From the NCBI GenBank assembly GCA_019163175.1, contig JAFLKN010000015.1, forward strand, positions 186,001 to 250,000: DNA of 64,000 nucleotides, in the 5' to 3' direction. Both the position numbers and the translations under genes were made by a program. The notes beneath the pieces are model-generated. The model did not search any database, was not told the DNA's origin, and saw nothing but the letters and a program-made list of their open reading frames with translations. Position 1 is the stretch's first letter; each line of letters starts with the position of its first letter. This DNA is from Prolixibacteraceae bacterium. GTDB taxonomy: Bacteria > Bacteroidota > Bacteroidia > Bacteroidales > Prolixibacteraceae. Positions 16,971-24,829 of the stretch are shown in pieces.

Positions 16971-17312
16971 ATGAAAACCAAAATTCTTGCACTTGCTGTT
17001 ACTTCAGCTTTTTTGTTCTTTAGTTCCTGTTCAAAAGATGAAGATGTTACACCTGACAATAAGGTTACTTTCAACGATGATATAAAGCCAATTTTGAAAG
17101 CGTCTTGCACTCCCTGCCATATTACAGGTGGTTCACAATCGAGTAAATGGGACAATTACGAAACTGTGAAAGGCAAAATATCCGTAATTCTCGATCGTGT
17201 AAACAGGGCTCCGGGAACTCCCGGGTTTATGCCTGAAGGTGGCTCAAAACTGCCCTTAACCGAAATTGCAACTCTCTCTAAATGGGTAACAGACGGATTA
17301 CTAGAAAAATAA
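16971..17312 (+). CDS. Small cytochrome c-like lipoprotein
   Basis: A 113-residue lipoprotein: the signal ends in SSC with the lipidated cysteine at C20, followed by an acidic linker SKDEDV. A single haem-c motif CTPCH is at residues 46-50, and a downstream methionine (M87 in PGFMPEGGS) is in the usual position for the sixth haem ligand. It would carry one covalently bound haem on the outer face of a membrane and pass electrons. It stands between two terminators, so it is probably a separate unit; no clear promoter was found. Its partner is unknown. Cytochrome genes are unusual inside a carbohydrate locus, so it may simply be a neighbour. Confidence 0.8.
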   Translation: MKTKILALAVTSAFLFFSSCSKDEDVTPDNKVTFNDDIKPILKASCTPCHITGGSQSSKWDNYETVKGKISVILDRVNRAPGTPGFMPEGGSKLPLTEIATLSKWVTDGLLEK

Positions 17313-17338
17313 CCGATGTAAGACAACGCATACAAAGT

Positions 17339-17372
17339 AAATAGGCTGAACATTAGAAAGTTCAGCCTATTT
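17339..17372. terminator. Bidirectional terminator between convergent genes
   Basis: A 13-base perfect stem (AAATAGGCTGAAC / GTTCAGCCTATTT) with an 8-base loop sits between the cytochrome gene (plus) and the GH109-like gene (minus), with A/T-rich flanks that give a T-run on either strand. Confidence 0.85.
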
Positions 17373-17379
17373 TATGAAT

Positions 17380-18846
17380 TTAGATTCCCAGTTGCTTGTC
17401 GCCACCCTTTTTCAGATCTTTAACACCGGTTGTTCCGCCACCCTTCAGCGTCAACTCATGTGGTTGATTGATTTTCCATGCACCGCGCGTAAAGTCAGGA
17501 ACTTCGATTGGTTTTGATCCATTGGCAATCGACCATTCGCTTAATGGGGTGATGCAACTCCAGGCTGCAGCATCGTAAACATCCATGTCCATGGGTAAGC
17601 TATTGCGTAAACAATCAATTAAGCGCCAGTCCATCATAAAATCCATTCCGCCGTGGCCTCCAACTTTTTTTGCCATTTCTCCCATGCGACGAACAATTTC
17701 AGGTGCATATTTTTCCTCAAGTTCTTTCATCATTTTTTCGTCAGCAGTTTTATGGCCAAATGCAATGTGTTGAAGTGGCCATTTCTGGGCAAAACATTTT
17801 GTACCACTAAGCATGTGAATTCTGGAATAAGGACGTGGTGAACTCACGTCGTGCTGGATCATTATTGTGCGTCCTTTATTGGTCTTTATCAGTTGAATAT
17901 CCATATTCCCGCGCATATCCCAGCCAACAAACTGCTGAAAAAACGGATCTTCCTTTGCTTTTTCGGCAATCCTGTTTTTCAAGGTAAAATCAGCCGACAT
18001 CATTGCAGTCAGGTAATCCATTTTATCGCCCCTGTTAATGTTCATCGCCTGGCAAATCGGGCCTAAGCCATGAGTCGGATATACATTGGCTTTGCGTTTA
18101 TTTTCGTGAATACGCCACATTTTTGTGTAGGCACCGTCACTCATTTTTTCATCCTGTGGCTTATTAAAATGCCAATAATCCAGATCATGAATGTAGGCGC
18201 CTTCGCCATGAACAAGGTCGCCAAAAACACCTTGCCGAACCATATTCAGGGTAAGTAATTCGAAGAAATCGTAGCAACAGTTTTCCAGAATGACGCAGTG
18301 TTTGCGGGTGCGTTCCGAAACTTCAACAATTTGCCAGCATTCGTCCATCGTTTTTGCTGTTGATACTTCAACAGCGGTATGTTTATCGCCTTCCATAGCT
18401 GCAACTGCAACCGGAACGTGCCATTCCCATGGAGTGGCAATATAAACAAGGTCAACAAGGTTGCTGTCGCACAATTGTTTAAATCCGAGGTCGCCTGCCA
18501 CAAATTCTTTTGCTTTGGGAAGTCCTGCTTTGGCGAGGATTTCCTGCGCTCCGTCAACAGCTCCCTGTCGAATATCGCAAAGAGCAGTAATCTCAACTCC
18601 CTCGATATAGGTCATTCGCTCAACAGCGCCTGAGCCACGGTCACCAATACCAACAAATCCCACTCTCACTTTATCCAACTTTGGTGCTGAGTAGCCGCAC
18701 ATGTTGAACTGCTGTTTTGAAATTTTTCTTTTTCCGTCAGCACTTGTTTCATTAATTAACGAAGCTGCCTGGCTGGTTAATCCTGTTGCCAGCATTCCGG
18801 TTCCCAGTATGGAGTTGCGGAGAAAATCCCTTCTGTTTGAACTCAT
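17380..18846 (-). CDS. GH109-like Gfo/Idh/MocA family protein, Tat-exported
   Basis: A 488-residue protein with twin-arginine signal NRRDFLR (residues about 4-10). The Rossmann segment VGFVGIGDRGSGAVERM and the substitution of the usual EKP motif by VEVSTAKT resemble GH109 enzymes, which cleave alpha-N-acetylgalactosaminides through an NAD-dependent oxidation-elimination mechanism. Further blocks (GEGAYIHDLDYWHFNKP, GLGPICQAMNINRGDK) are characteristic of this exported group. Many such proteins are annotated GH109 without biochemical proof, so the true substrate may be another glycoside or sugar. It is downstream of the 18980 symporter on the same strand (133-base gap), possibly co-transcribed. 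Confidence 0.8.
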   Translation of the reverse strand: MSSNRRDFLRNSILGTGMLATGLTSQAASLINETSADGKRKISKQQFNMCGYSAPKLDKVRVGFVGIGDRGSGAVERMTYIEGVEITALCDIRQGAVDGAQEILAKAGLPKAKEFVAGDLGFKQLCDSNLVDLVYIATPWEWHVPVAVAAMEGDKHTAVEVSTAKTMDECWQIVEVSERTRKHCVILENCCYDFFELLTLNMVRQGVFGDLVHGEGAYIHDLDYWHFNKPQDEKMSDGAYTKMWRIHENKRKANVYPTHGLGPICQAMNINRGDKMDYLTAMMSADFTLKNRIAEKAKEDPFFQQFVGWDMRGNMDIQLIKTNKGRTIMIQHDVSSPRPYSRIHMLSGTKCFAQKWPLQHIAFGHKTADEKMMKELEEKYAPEIVRRMGEMAKKVGGHGGMDFMMDWRLIDCLRNSLPMDMDVYDAAAWSCITPLSEWSIANGSKPIEVPDFTRGAWKINQPHELTLKGGGTTGVKDLKKGGDKQLGI

Positions 18847-18979
18847 TTTCCGTGATTTTATCGTTAGTTTAGACCTATTTCAATTCGATTTAAAAGTGAA
18901 TTTATTTTGGATATAAAAAAAGTGGTTTTTGTCATCCGTTTTAACCGGAGAATTAACTACCAAAACTGCGAAAAGAAAA

Positions 18980-20413
18980 CTATTCCAAACTTTCTACGGA
19001 AGTTTTATTTGGATCGTACTCATTTTCCCACCGAGCTATTACGACCGTAGCAAGGCAATTACCAATTACATTCACCGAAGTCCGGGCCATATCCATCAAT
19101 TCATCAATTCCGAGAATAATATAAATTGGCCACACAGGCAATCCAAAACTGGCAGCAGTGGCAAGTAAAATAACCAGAGAGGCACGCGGCACACCTGCGA
19201 CTCCTTTGCTGGTCAACATCAAAGTAAATACAATTAAAAGTTGTTTGTCGAACGAAAGATGAATACCGCTTATCTGCGCTACAAAAATAGTAGCCAACGA
19301 CAAATACAAGGTTGTTCCATCGAGGTTAAAACTGTAACCTGTAGGCATAACGAAAGCAACTATTTTACGAGGCACCCCAAATTCTTCCATGCGCTCCATG
19401 GCAACCGGCAAAGCCGACTCGGAGCTGGTTGTAGCAAATGCAATAGCAACTGGCTCGGAAATAGCTTTGATAAATTTGCGAACAGGAATTTTAAGTAACC
19501 AGGCAATAGGAAGCAGCACGCCCACAAGAAACACAATTAGGGATACATAGAGTGTGGCAAGCAACTTAAACAAGTTCACAAATATATCGAGACCCATGTG
19601 CCCTATACTATAAGCAATAGCAGCAAATACAGCAAATGGCGCAAAAAACATGATGATGGACGTGAACTTAAACATGGTTTCCGAGAGGGCTTCAGCGAAG
19701 GTAATCATCGGCCTTTTAAATTTGTCTTTGAGCATGGCCACCGCAATTCCAAAAATAATGCTGAACACAACAATCTGTAAAACCTGCCCATCGTATATCG
19801 CTTTTGCAATATTCTCAGGAAAAACATGAAGAATAATTTCACTACCCTTTTGAGCTGTTACTGTAGGTAGATCTGCATGCGCCATACTTTTTGGAATGAC
19901 TACCCCTAACCCGGCTTTGCTGATGTTAATAGCAAATAAGCCTATAAACAGCGCTATGGTCGATACAATTTCGAAGTACAAAAGTGATTTCCAACCCATC
20001 CGGCCAACTTGCTTCAGATCTGAATGGCCCGCAATACCGACAACAATAGTGGCAAAAAGCAGAGGAGCAATAATTGTTTTAATAAGCCTCAGGAAAATCT
20101 GGCTGATTATATTCAGGTTAACAGCAATATCCGGAAAGTCAAACCCAAATTCGGTACCCAGAATCATGCTGATAAGGATCCAGGTGGTAAGCGATCTTTT
20201 CATTGCCGCATAACCGATCAAGACGAGAAGAAAACTCCAGCGGGAAATGATAAGTACATTTTGTGGAATACTAAGCACAGTGTAGTGATTGACAATAGTC
20301 ATTAACGAAACCACAAAAAGCAATGCCAACATAGAAATGAAATATGCTGTTGGTATTTTTCTTTTTGCAGTCTGATTTACCTGATTGGAGGTATTGGTTG
20401 GGTTTGTTGTCAA
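18980..20413 (-). CDS. Dicarboxylate/amino acid:cation symporter (DAACS family)
   Basis: A 477-residue membrane protein with about eight helices plus re-entrant loops. The serine-rich hairpin motif (ATTSSESALPVAMERM) and the GYSFNLDGTTLY substrate/cation-binding motif place it with GltP, GltT and DctA. The family imports glutamate, aspartate or C4-dicarboxylates with Na+ or H+ across the inner membrane. A good promoter lies upstream on the same strand. Nothing in the sequence links it to xylan use, and the exact substrate cannot be decided. Confidence 0.92.
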   Translation of the reverse strand: MTTNPTNTSNQVNQTAKRKIPTAYFISMLALLFVVSLMTIVNHYTVLSIPQNVLIISRWSFLLVLIGYAAMKRSLTTWILISMILGTEFGFDFPDIAVNLNIISQIFLRLIKTIIAPLLFATIVVGIAGHSDLKQVGRMGWKSLLYFEIVSTIALFIGLFAINISKAGLGVVIPKSMAHADLPTVTAQKGSEIILHVFPENIAKAIYDGQVLQIVVFSIIFGIAVAMLKDKFKRPMITFAEALSETMFKFTSIIMFFAPFAVFAAIAYSIGHMGLDIFVNLFKLLATLYVSLIVFLVGVLLPIAWLLKIPVRKFIKAISEPVAIAFATTSSESALPVAMERMEEFGVPRKIVAFVMPTGYSFNLDGTTLYLSLATIFVAQISGIHLSFDKQLLIVFTLMLTSKGVAGVPRASLVILLATAASFGLPVWPIYIILGIDELMDMARTSVNVIGNCLATVVIARWENEYDPNKTSVESLE

Positions 20414-20441
20414 GGTGCTTGTATTTATGGGTTATGCATGA

Positions 20442-20470
20442 CAAAAATAGCAAATTAGTCGAACCAGCAA
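20442..20470 (-). promoter_or_regulatory. Promoter of the DAACS symporter gene
   Basis: On the minus strand TTG (20468-20470) is followed 18 bases later by TATTTTTG (20442-20449), an exact TAnnTTTG match, about 28 bases before the ATG at 20413. Confidence 0.55.
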
Positions 20471-20688
20471 TTGGAAATCGTGGATGACCAATGAAATCAA
20501 AACATGAAAATATCTGGATCTTAAGCAGTAATTTTTAAGCCAAATCTGGATTCTTCAGATAAAAAATGAGTTAATAGTTATATAGTTGGGTCAATTGGGT
20601 TATTCTTTTTCTGATCGTAAAGCATCATTATTCACTAATATTGTTCTTATCCTTTTGAAATAGAAAAATCGAATTAAACCCTTATGGA

Positions 20689-23568
20689 ATGAGACTTCTG
20701 ATTCAAAGATTTCTTTTGCTATGCATCCTCACTGTTGTCTCCACTTTTATGAGTCAGGCGCAAAATCAAGCCTTAAACTCTGACATTATTGCCTTTTCAA
20801 AAGAGAAAGGAACTATAACCTTAGTTGCAGATGGCAAAGCATTACCGATTGTTATCAGCGCAAAGGAATATCCGGGAGTTATTCGTATCACCAAACTATT
20901 TCAGGACGATATCGCAAAGGTCACTTCGGTAAAACCTGAATTAAGTATTGGCGAATTGCCAAAATCAGAATCCGTAATTATTGCAGGAACTTTGGGTAAA
21001 AGCGAACTGATTGATCAATTGGTTGCTTCAGGAAAGCTGAATGTTTCAGATTTAAAAGGTAAATGGGAAACTTCGCTTATTCAGGTGGTCGAGAATCCTT
21101 TCCCTGGAATCAAACACGCATTGGTTATTGCCGGAAGCGACAAACGGGGAACGATCTTTGGTATGTTCGACTTGTCGCGCCAAATGGGTATTTCGCCCTG
21201 GAACTTTTGGGCCGATGTGCCTGCAAAAAAACATCCGGAATTGTATATCCGGGCAGGCCGCTACCTTTCCGGAGAACCCAAAGTAAAATACCGTGGCATT
21301 TTCCTGAATGATGAAGAGCCTGCACTTGGGCGTTGGGCTGTCAAGAATTACGGCGGATTTAATCACCAGTTTTACGAAAAAGTGTTTGAGCTGATTCTTC
21401 GCCTGAAGGGAAATTACCTTTGGCCAGCCATGTGGTGGGCCAGTTTCAATACCGATGATCCTGTTAATCCTGAATTAGCCGAAGAAATGGGTATTGTGAT
21501 GAGCACCACTCACCACGAACCCATGATGCGCGCTCATGCAGAGTGGAAGAAAAAACGAGGAGCTGCATGGAACTATGAAACCAATAAAGATTCACTTCAG
21601 AAATTCTGGAAAGAAGGGATTGATCGCATGAAAAACCACGAAAGTATTGTTTCAATGGGGATGCGCGGCGATGGCGACATGGCCATGACTGCCGAAACAA
21701 ACATTGCTTTACTGGAACGGATTGTGGCCGATCAACGAAAGATTATTGAAAATGTGACTGGCAAGCCAGCTTCGGAAACGCCGCAATTGTGGGCACTTTA
21801 CAAAGAAGTTCAGGATTATTACGACAATGGAATGCGCGTTCCGGATGATGTGACGTTGCTATTGTGTGACGACAACTGGGGAAATATCCGCAAGTTGCCG
21901 CGCCCGGACGATAAACCGCGTGCCGGCGGATACGGCATTTATTACCATTTCGATTACGTAGGCGGACCGCGCAATTACAAGTGGCTGAATACTTGTCCGC
22001 TTCCGGCGGTATGGGAGCAAATGAACATGGCTTACACGCATGGTGTCGATCGAATTTGGCTGGTGAATGTGGGCGACCTTAAACCGGTTGAACTGCCCAT
22101 TTCATTTTTTCTCGATTATGCATGGAATCCCGATCAGTGGCCCAAAGAACGACTTCCGGAGTACACCAGAAACTGGGCTGCCGAGCAATTTGGCAGCGAA
22201 CATGCTCCTGAAATTGCCCGAATGCTCGATTTGTACACTAAATACAATGGCCGCCGGAAACCCGAATTACTTTCCCCGGAAACCTACAGTCTGACCAATT
22301 TTCAGGAATTTGAACGGGTAGTGGAAGAGTATAACCAACTGGCCCGCGAAGCTGAGGCCCTGAATGAAAAAATTCCTTCCGCTCAAAAAGATGCTTTTTA
22401 CCAACTGCTTTTGCACCCCATCACAGCTTGTGCCAACCTAAACGAACTGTATCTGACGGTGGCAAAAAACCGTCAGGCTGCGGCACAGGGTCGGGCAATC
22501 GCCAACGACTGGGCGGAAAAAGCGAGGCAACTCTATCAGAAGGATGCCGACATCACCGATTATTACCATACCAAACTGGCCAATGGGAAATGGAATCTTA
22601 TGATGGCCCAAACGCACATTGGCTACACCTACTGGCAGCAACCCGAAAAAAATTCAATGCCTGAAGTGAAAGAAATCAGTTTGCCGGATAATGCTGAAAT
22701 GGGCGTTTCCATTGAAGGTTCAGGCGAATTCAGTACTGAAGGAATGTTTCCGATGAGCTTGCCGGAAATGGATATTCTATCGAAACAATCAGGTTACATC
22801 GATCTCTTTAACCGCGGAAAACAGTCGTTTGATTACCAGATTTCAACTGATCAAACTTGGCTAAAAACAGAACCGGCTACAGGTAAAATTGATAAAGAAC
22901 AACGCGTTTGGCTTTCGGCCGACTGGAGCAAAGTTCCGGAAGGGAAACACGAAGTTCTCCTAAAAATCAGGCAATCCGGCAGAGAGATTTTAGTTAAGGT
23001 CCCGGTATTCAAACCAAACCCAGCTGAATTAAAAGGATTCAAAGGTTTTGTTGAAAGCAATGGATTTGTTTCAATCGAAGCTGAACATTTTTCACGAAAT
23101 ATTCCGGCAAACAATATGAAATGGGAAGTGATTCCTGGACTTGGACGAACATTCTCCGGAATGAAAGTTTTCCCGGTGACAGCTAAGTCACAGGTTCCGG
23201 GTAAAAGCAGTCCATGTCTGGAATACGACGTCTATTTCTTTCAGGGTGGAAAGGTTGACATAAACCTGTATCTGTCGCCCACGCTCAACTATTTCAACGA
23301 TGGCGGAACCGAACTTGCTGTTTCGTTTGATAATGATACCCCGATAATCCTGAACATGAACAAAGACAATCAATTGAAGACTTGGGAAAGTTGGGTAAGC
23401 AACAACATCAATCAGGTAGTTTCGACCCATCGGCTCGATAACCCAGGCAAGCACACCTTAAAAATCTGGATGGTCGATCCGGGAGTGGTGCTACAAAGGG
23501 TAATTATCGATTGTGGTGGATTAAAATCAACCTATTTAGGTTCATTGGAATCGACCAAAATAAAGTGA
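20689..23568 (+). CDS. GH115 xylan alpha-1,2-glucuronidase
   Basis: A 959-residue protein with signal peptide (residues 1-25, ending SQAQ), of normal length for GH115. Family-typical blocks are GSDKRGTIFGMFDLSRQMG and WNFWADVPAKK (about 145-185), KYRGIFLNDEEPALGRWA (about 204), LKGNYLWPAMWWASF (about 240) and STTHHEPMMRAHAEW (about 266), followed by the C-terminal GH115 carbohydrate-binding-like domain (VSIEAEHFSR...). GH115 enzymes remove (4-O-methyl)glucuronic acid from internal and terminal xylose residues of glucuronoxylan. The gene is convergent with the AraC-type regulator and separated from the main enzyme array, so it probably has its own promoter in the 275-base gap upstream, where none is clearly recognisable. 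Confidence 0.93.
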   Translation: MRLLIQRFLLLCILTVVSTFMSQAQNQALNSDIIAFSKEKGTITLVADGKALPIVISAKEYPGVIRITKLFQDDIAKVTSVKPELSIGELPKSESVIIAGTLGKSELIDQLVASGKLNVSDLKGKWETSLIQVVENPFPGIKHALVIAGSDKRGTIFGMFDLSRQMGISPWNFWADVPAKKHPELYIRAGRYLSGEPKVKYRGIFLNDEEPALGRWAVKNYGGFNHQFYEKVFELILRLKGNYLWPAMWWASFNTDDPVNPELAEEMGIVMSTTHHEPMMRAHAEWKKKRGAAWNYETNKDSLQKFWKEGIDRMKNHESIVSMGMRGDGDMAMTAETNIALLERIVADQRKIIENVTGKPASETPQLWALYKEVQDYYDNGMRVPDDVTLLLCDDNWGNIRKLPRPDDKPRAGGYGIYYHFDYVGGPRNYKWLNTCPLPAVWEQMNMAYTHGVDRIWLVNVGDLKPVELPISFFLDYAWNPDQWPKERLPEYTRNWAAEQFGSEHAPEIARMLDLYTKYNGRRKPELLSPETYSLTNFQEFERVVEEYNQLAREAEALNEKIPSAQKDAFYQLLLHPITACANLNELYLTVAKNRQAAAQGRAIANDWAEKARQLYQKDADITDYYHTKLANGKWNLMMAQTHIGYTYWQQPEKNSMPEVKEISLPDNAEMGVSIEGSGEFSTEGMFPMSLPEMDILSKQSGYIDLFNRGKQSFDYQISTDQTWLKTEPATGKIDKEQRVWLSADWSKVPEGKHEVLLKIRQSGREILVKVPVFKPNPAELKGFKGFVESNGFVSIEAEHFSRNIPANNMKWEVIPGLGRTFSGMKVFPVTAKSQVPGKSSPCLEYDVYFFQGGKVDINLYLSPTLNYFNDGGTELAVSFDNDTPIILNMNKDNQLKTWESWVSNNINQVVSTHRLDNPGKHTLKIWMVDPGVVLQRVIIDCGGLKSTYLGSLESTKIK

Positions 23569-23592
23569 TTTCGATTGGATAGGAATGGCTGA

Positions 23593-24681
23593 CTACCCTT
23601 CCCTGTATTGTGTAGGGGTTTTTCCGGTGATTTTTTTAAAGGCCAGATTAAATGCGCCTTTGGTGTTAAATCCCGATTCGTACATGATCTCGAAAATGGG
23701 TTTTTCCTTATAGTCGAGCAACAATTGGCAGGCGTGTTTAACCCGGAGTGAATTAAGGTAGTCATTCACATTTCGCTGGAGTATCGTATTAATGGCCTGC
23801 GAAATATTACGTTCTTTCTCATTGAGTTCAAATGCAATTTGCTGAAGCGTCAGTTCAGGCTCGAGGAACATTTTCTTTCCAGCCATCAGTTCTTCAATCC
23901 GTTTCATCAACAGTTGCATTTCGGTATTAGGCAGTTGGAGTGGTTTGGGTTTTACCTCATCACTGAAGTTTTTATTGGTAATTGTATGGTAAAAAATGGC
24001 AAAGAAAAACAGGAAGAAATAGGATATACTCACCAGATTAATTACTGAAGCTGTTGGGCTTTTCATTAAAACGGATACAGTGATAGCAATTCCGCTAAAA
24101 CAAGCAAGTGCATAACCATACACAATAAATCGCAACCATCTGATTTCAATTCCCAATGAAGGACTATTCTGTTGAAGATTTCTGTTCTTTTCAATGTGTA
24201 ACAAGGATTTGATCATCAGAAAATTATAAACTAGGTACTGTACTTTTACCAAAAGATCGACAGCGAGAGTTGAATTACTAAGAAATGTATTCGGCTGGTA
24301 TAAATTCTCCCAGATATAGCTATTGCCTTGAGTAATCCAAATGATCAGGGAGAAGAGCAGAAACGAAAAAAAAGGAATGAAATGAATCAGATATTTTTTC
24401 TTCAACTTAAAATCAGAAGAAAAACAGTAACAAACGTAAAAATAAAACAAGGGAACCCACAAGCAGTACAAGGGTTTGTAGATGAAGTGCAGTACCGGAA
24501 ACCGATCAAAAAAATCTGATCCAGCCGAAAGTGTAAGGCTATTTAATCCATTGGTCAGAACTTCTACTGATGCATAAATGGCCAGCATGAGGCTTCGCGG
24601 GTGTTTTCGTCCCTTGTGAAACAACAGCAGGGTTAACACCAGCATAGTGTACATGATCAGCAGATGAACCGTCTTCTCCAT
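23593..24681 (-). CDS. Membrane-anchored AraC-family transcriptional regulator
   Basis: A 362-residue protein. The N-terminal ~230 residues form about seven hydrophobic helices (for example IMYTMLVLTLLLF, FIPFFSFLLFSLIIW). Residues about 262-362 form an AraC/XylS DNA-binding domain with two helix-turn-helix motifs (LTLQQIAFELNEKERNISQAI, then PIFEIMYESGFNTKGAFNLAF and KITGKTPTQYR). The protein therefore sits in the inner membrane with its DNA-binding domain in the cytoplasm. It is divergent from the enzyme array that begins at 24830, and direct repeats in the 148-base shared region are a likely binding site. It is a good candidate for the local regulator of the xylan enzymes. No hybrid two-component sensor, the usual Bacteroides xylan regulator, is present. 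Confidence 0.9.
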   Translation of the reverse strand: MEKTVHLLIMYTMLVLTLLLFHKGRKHPRSLMLAIYASVEVLTNGLNSLTLSAGSDFFDRFPVLHFIYKPLYCLWVPLFYFYVCYCFSSDFKLKKKYLIHFIPFFSFLLFSLIIWITQGNSYIWENLYQPNTFLSNSTLAVDLLVKVQYLVYNFLMIKSLLHIEKNRNLQQNSPSLGIEIRWLRFIVYGYALACFSGIAITVSVLMKSPTASVINLVSISYFFLFFFAIFYHTITNKNFSDEVKPKPLQLPNTEMQLLMKRIEELMAGKKMFLEPELTLQQIAFELNEKERNISQAINTILQRNVNDYLNSLRVKHACQLLLDYKEKPIFEIMYESGFNTKGAFNLAFKKITGKTPTQYREG

Positions 24682-24732
24682 AAATTCTGAAACATATCGT
24701 AAAGGCGTAAAAGTAGCGAAATATAAATGTCA

Positions 24733-24763
24733 AAAATGGAAAAAATGGTCTGCAAAATGGTCT
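24733..24763 (+). repeat. Direct repeats in the regulator/enzyme-operon divergent region (candidate operator)
   Basis: The 10-base sequence AAAATGGTCT occurs twice exactly (24742-24751 and 24754-24763, 12 bases apart), preceded by a partial copy AAAATGG at 24733. AraC-family regulators usually bind such direct repeats. The site lies 52-82 bases before the regulator start and 67-97 bases before the first esterase gene. No strong TAnnTTTG match is seen next to it, as expected if the promoter needs an activator. Confidence 0.5.
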
Positions 24764-24829
24764 AAAATCGTGTTTCAGTACTTTCAACCTGTATTTTGGT
24801 TGTAATTTTATAGCTATTCTTAACTTTCA

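Noticed and set aside
20570-20605. TTGGGT repeated twice upstream of GH115 as an operator.
   Set aside because: The copies are only six bases and the region is AT-rich with many chance repeats; the AAAATGGTCT repeat found near the regulator is absent here.
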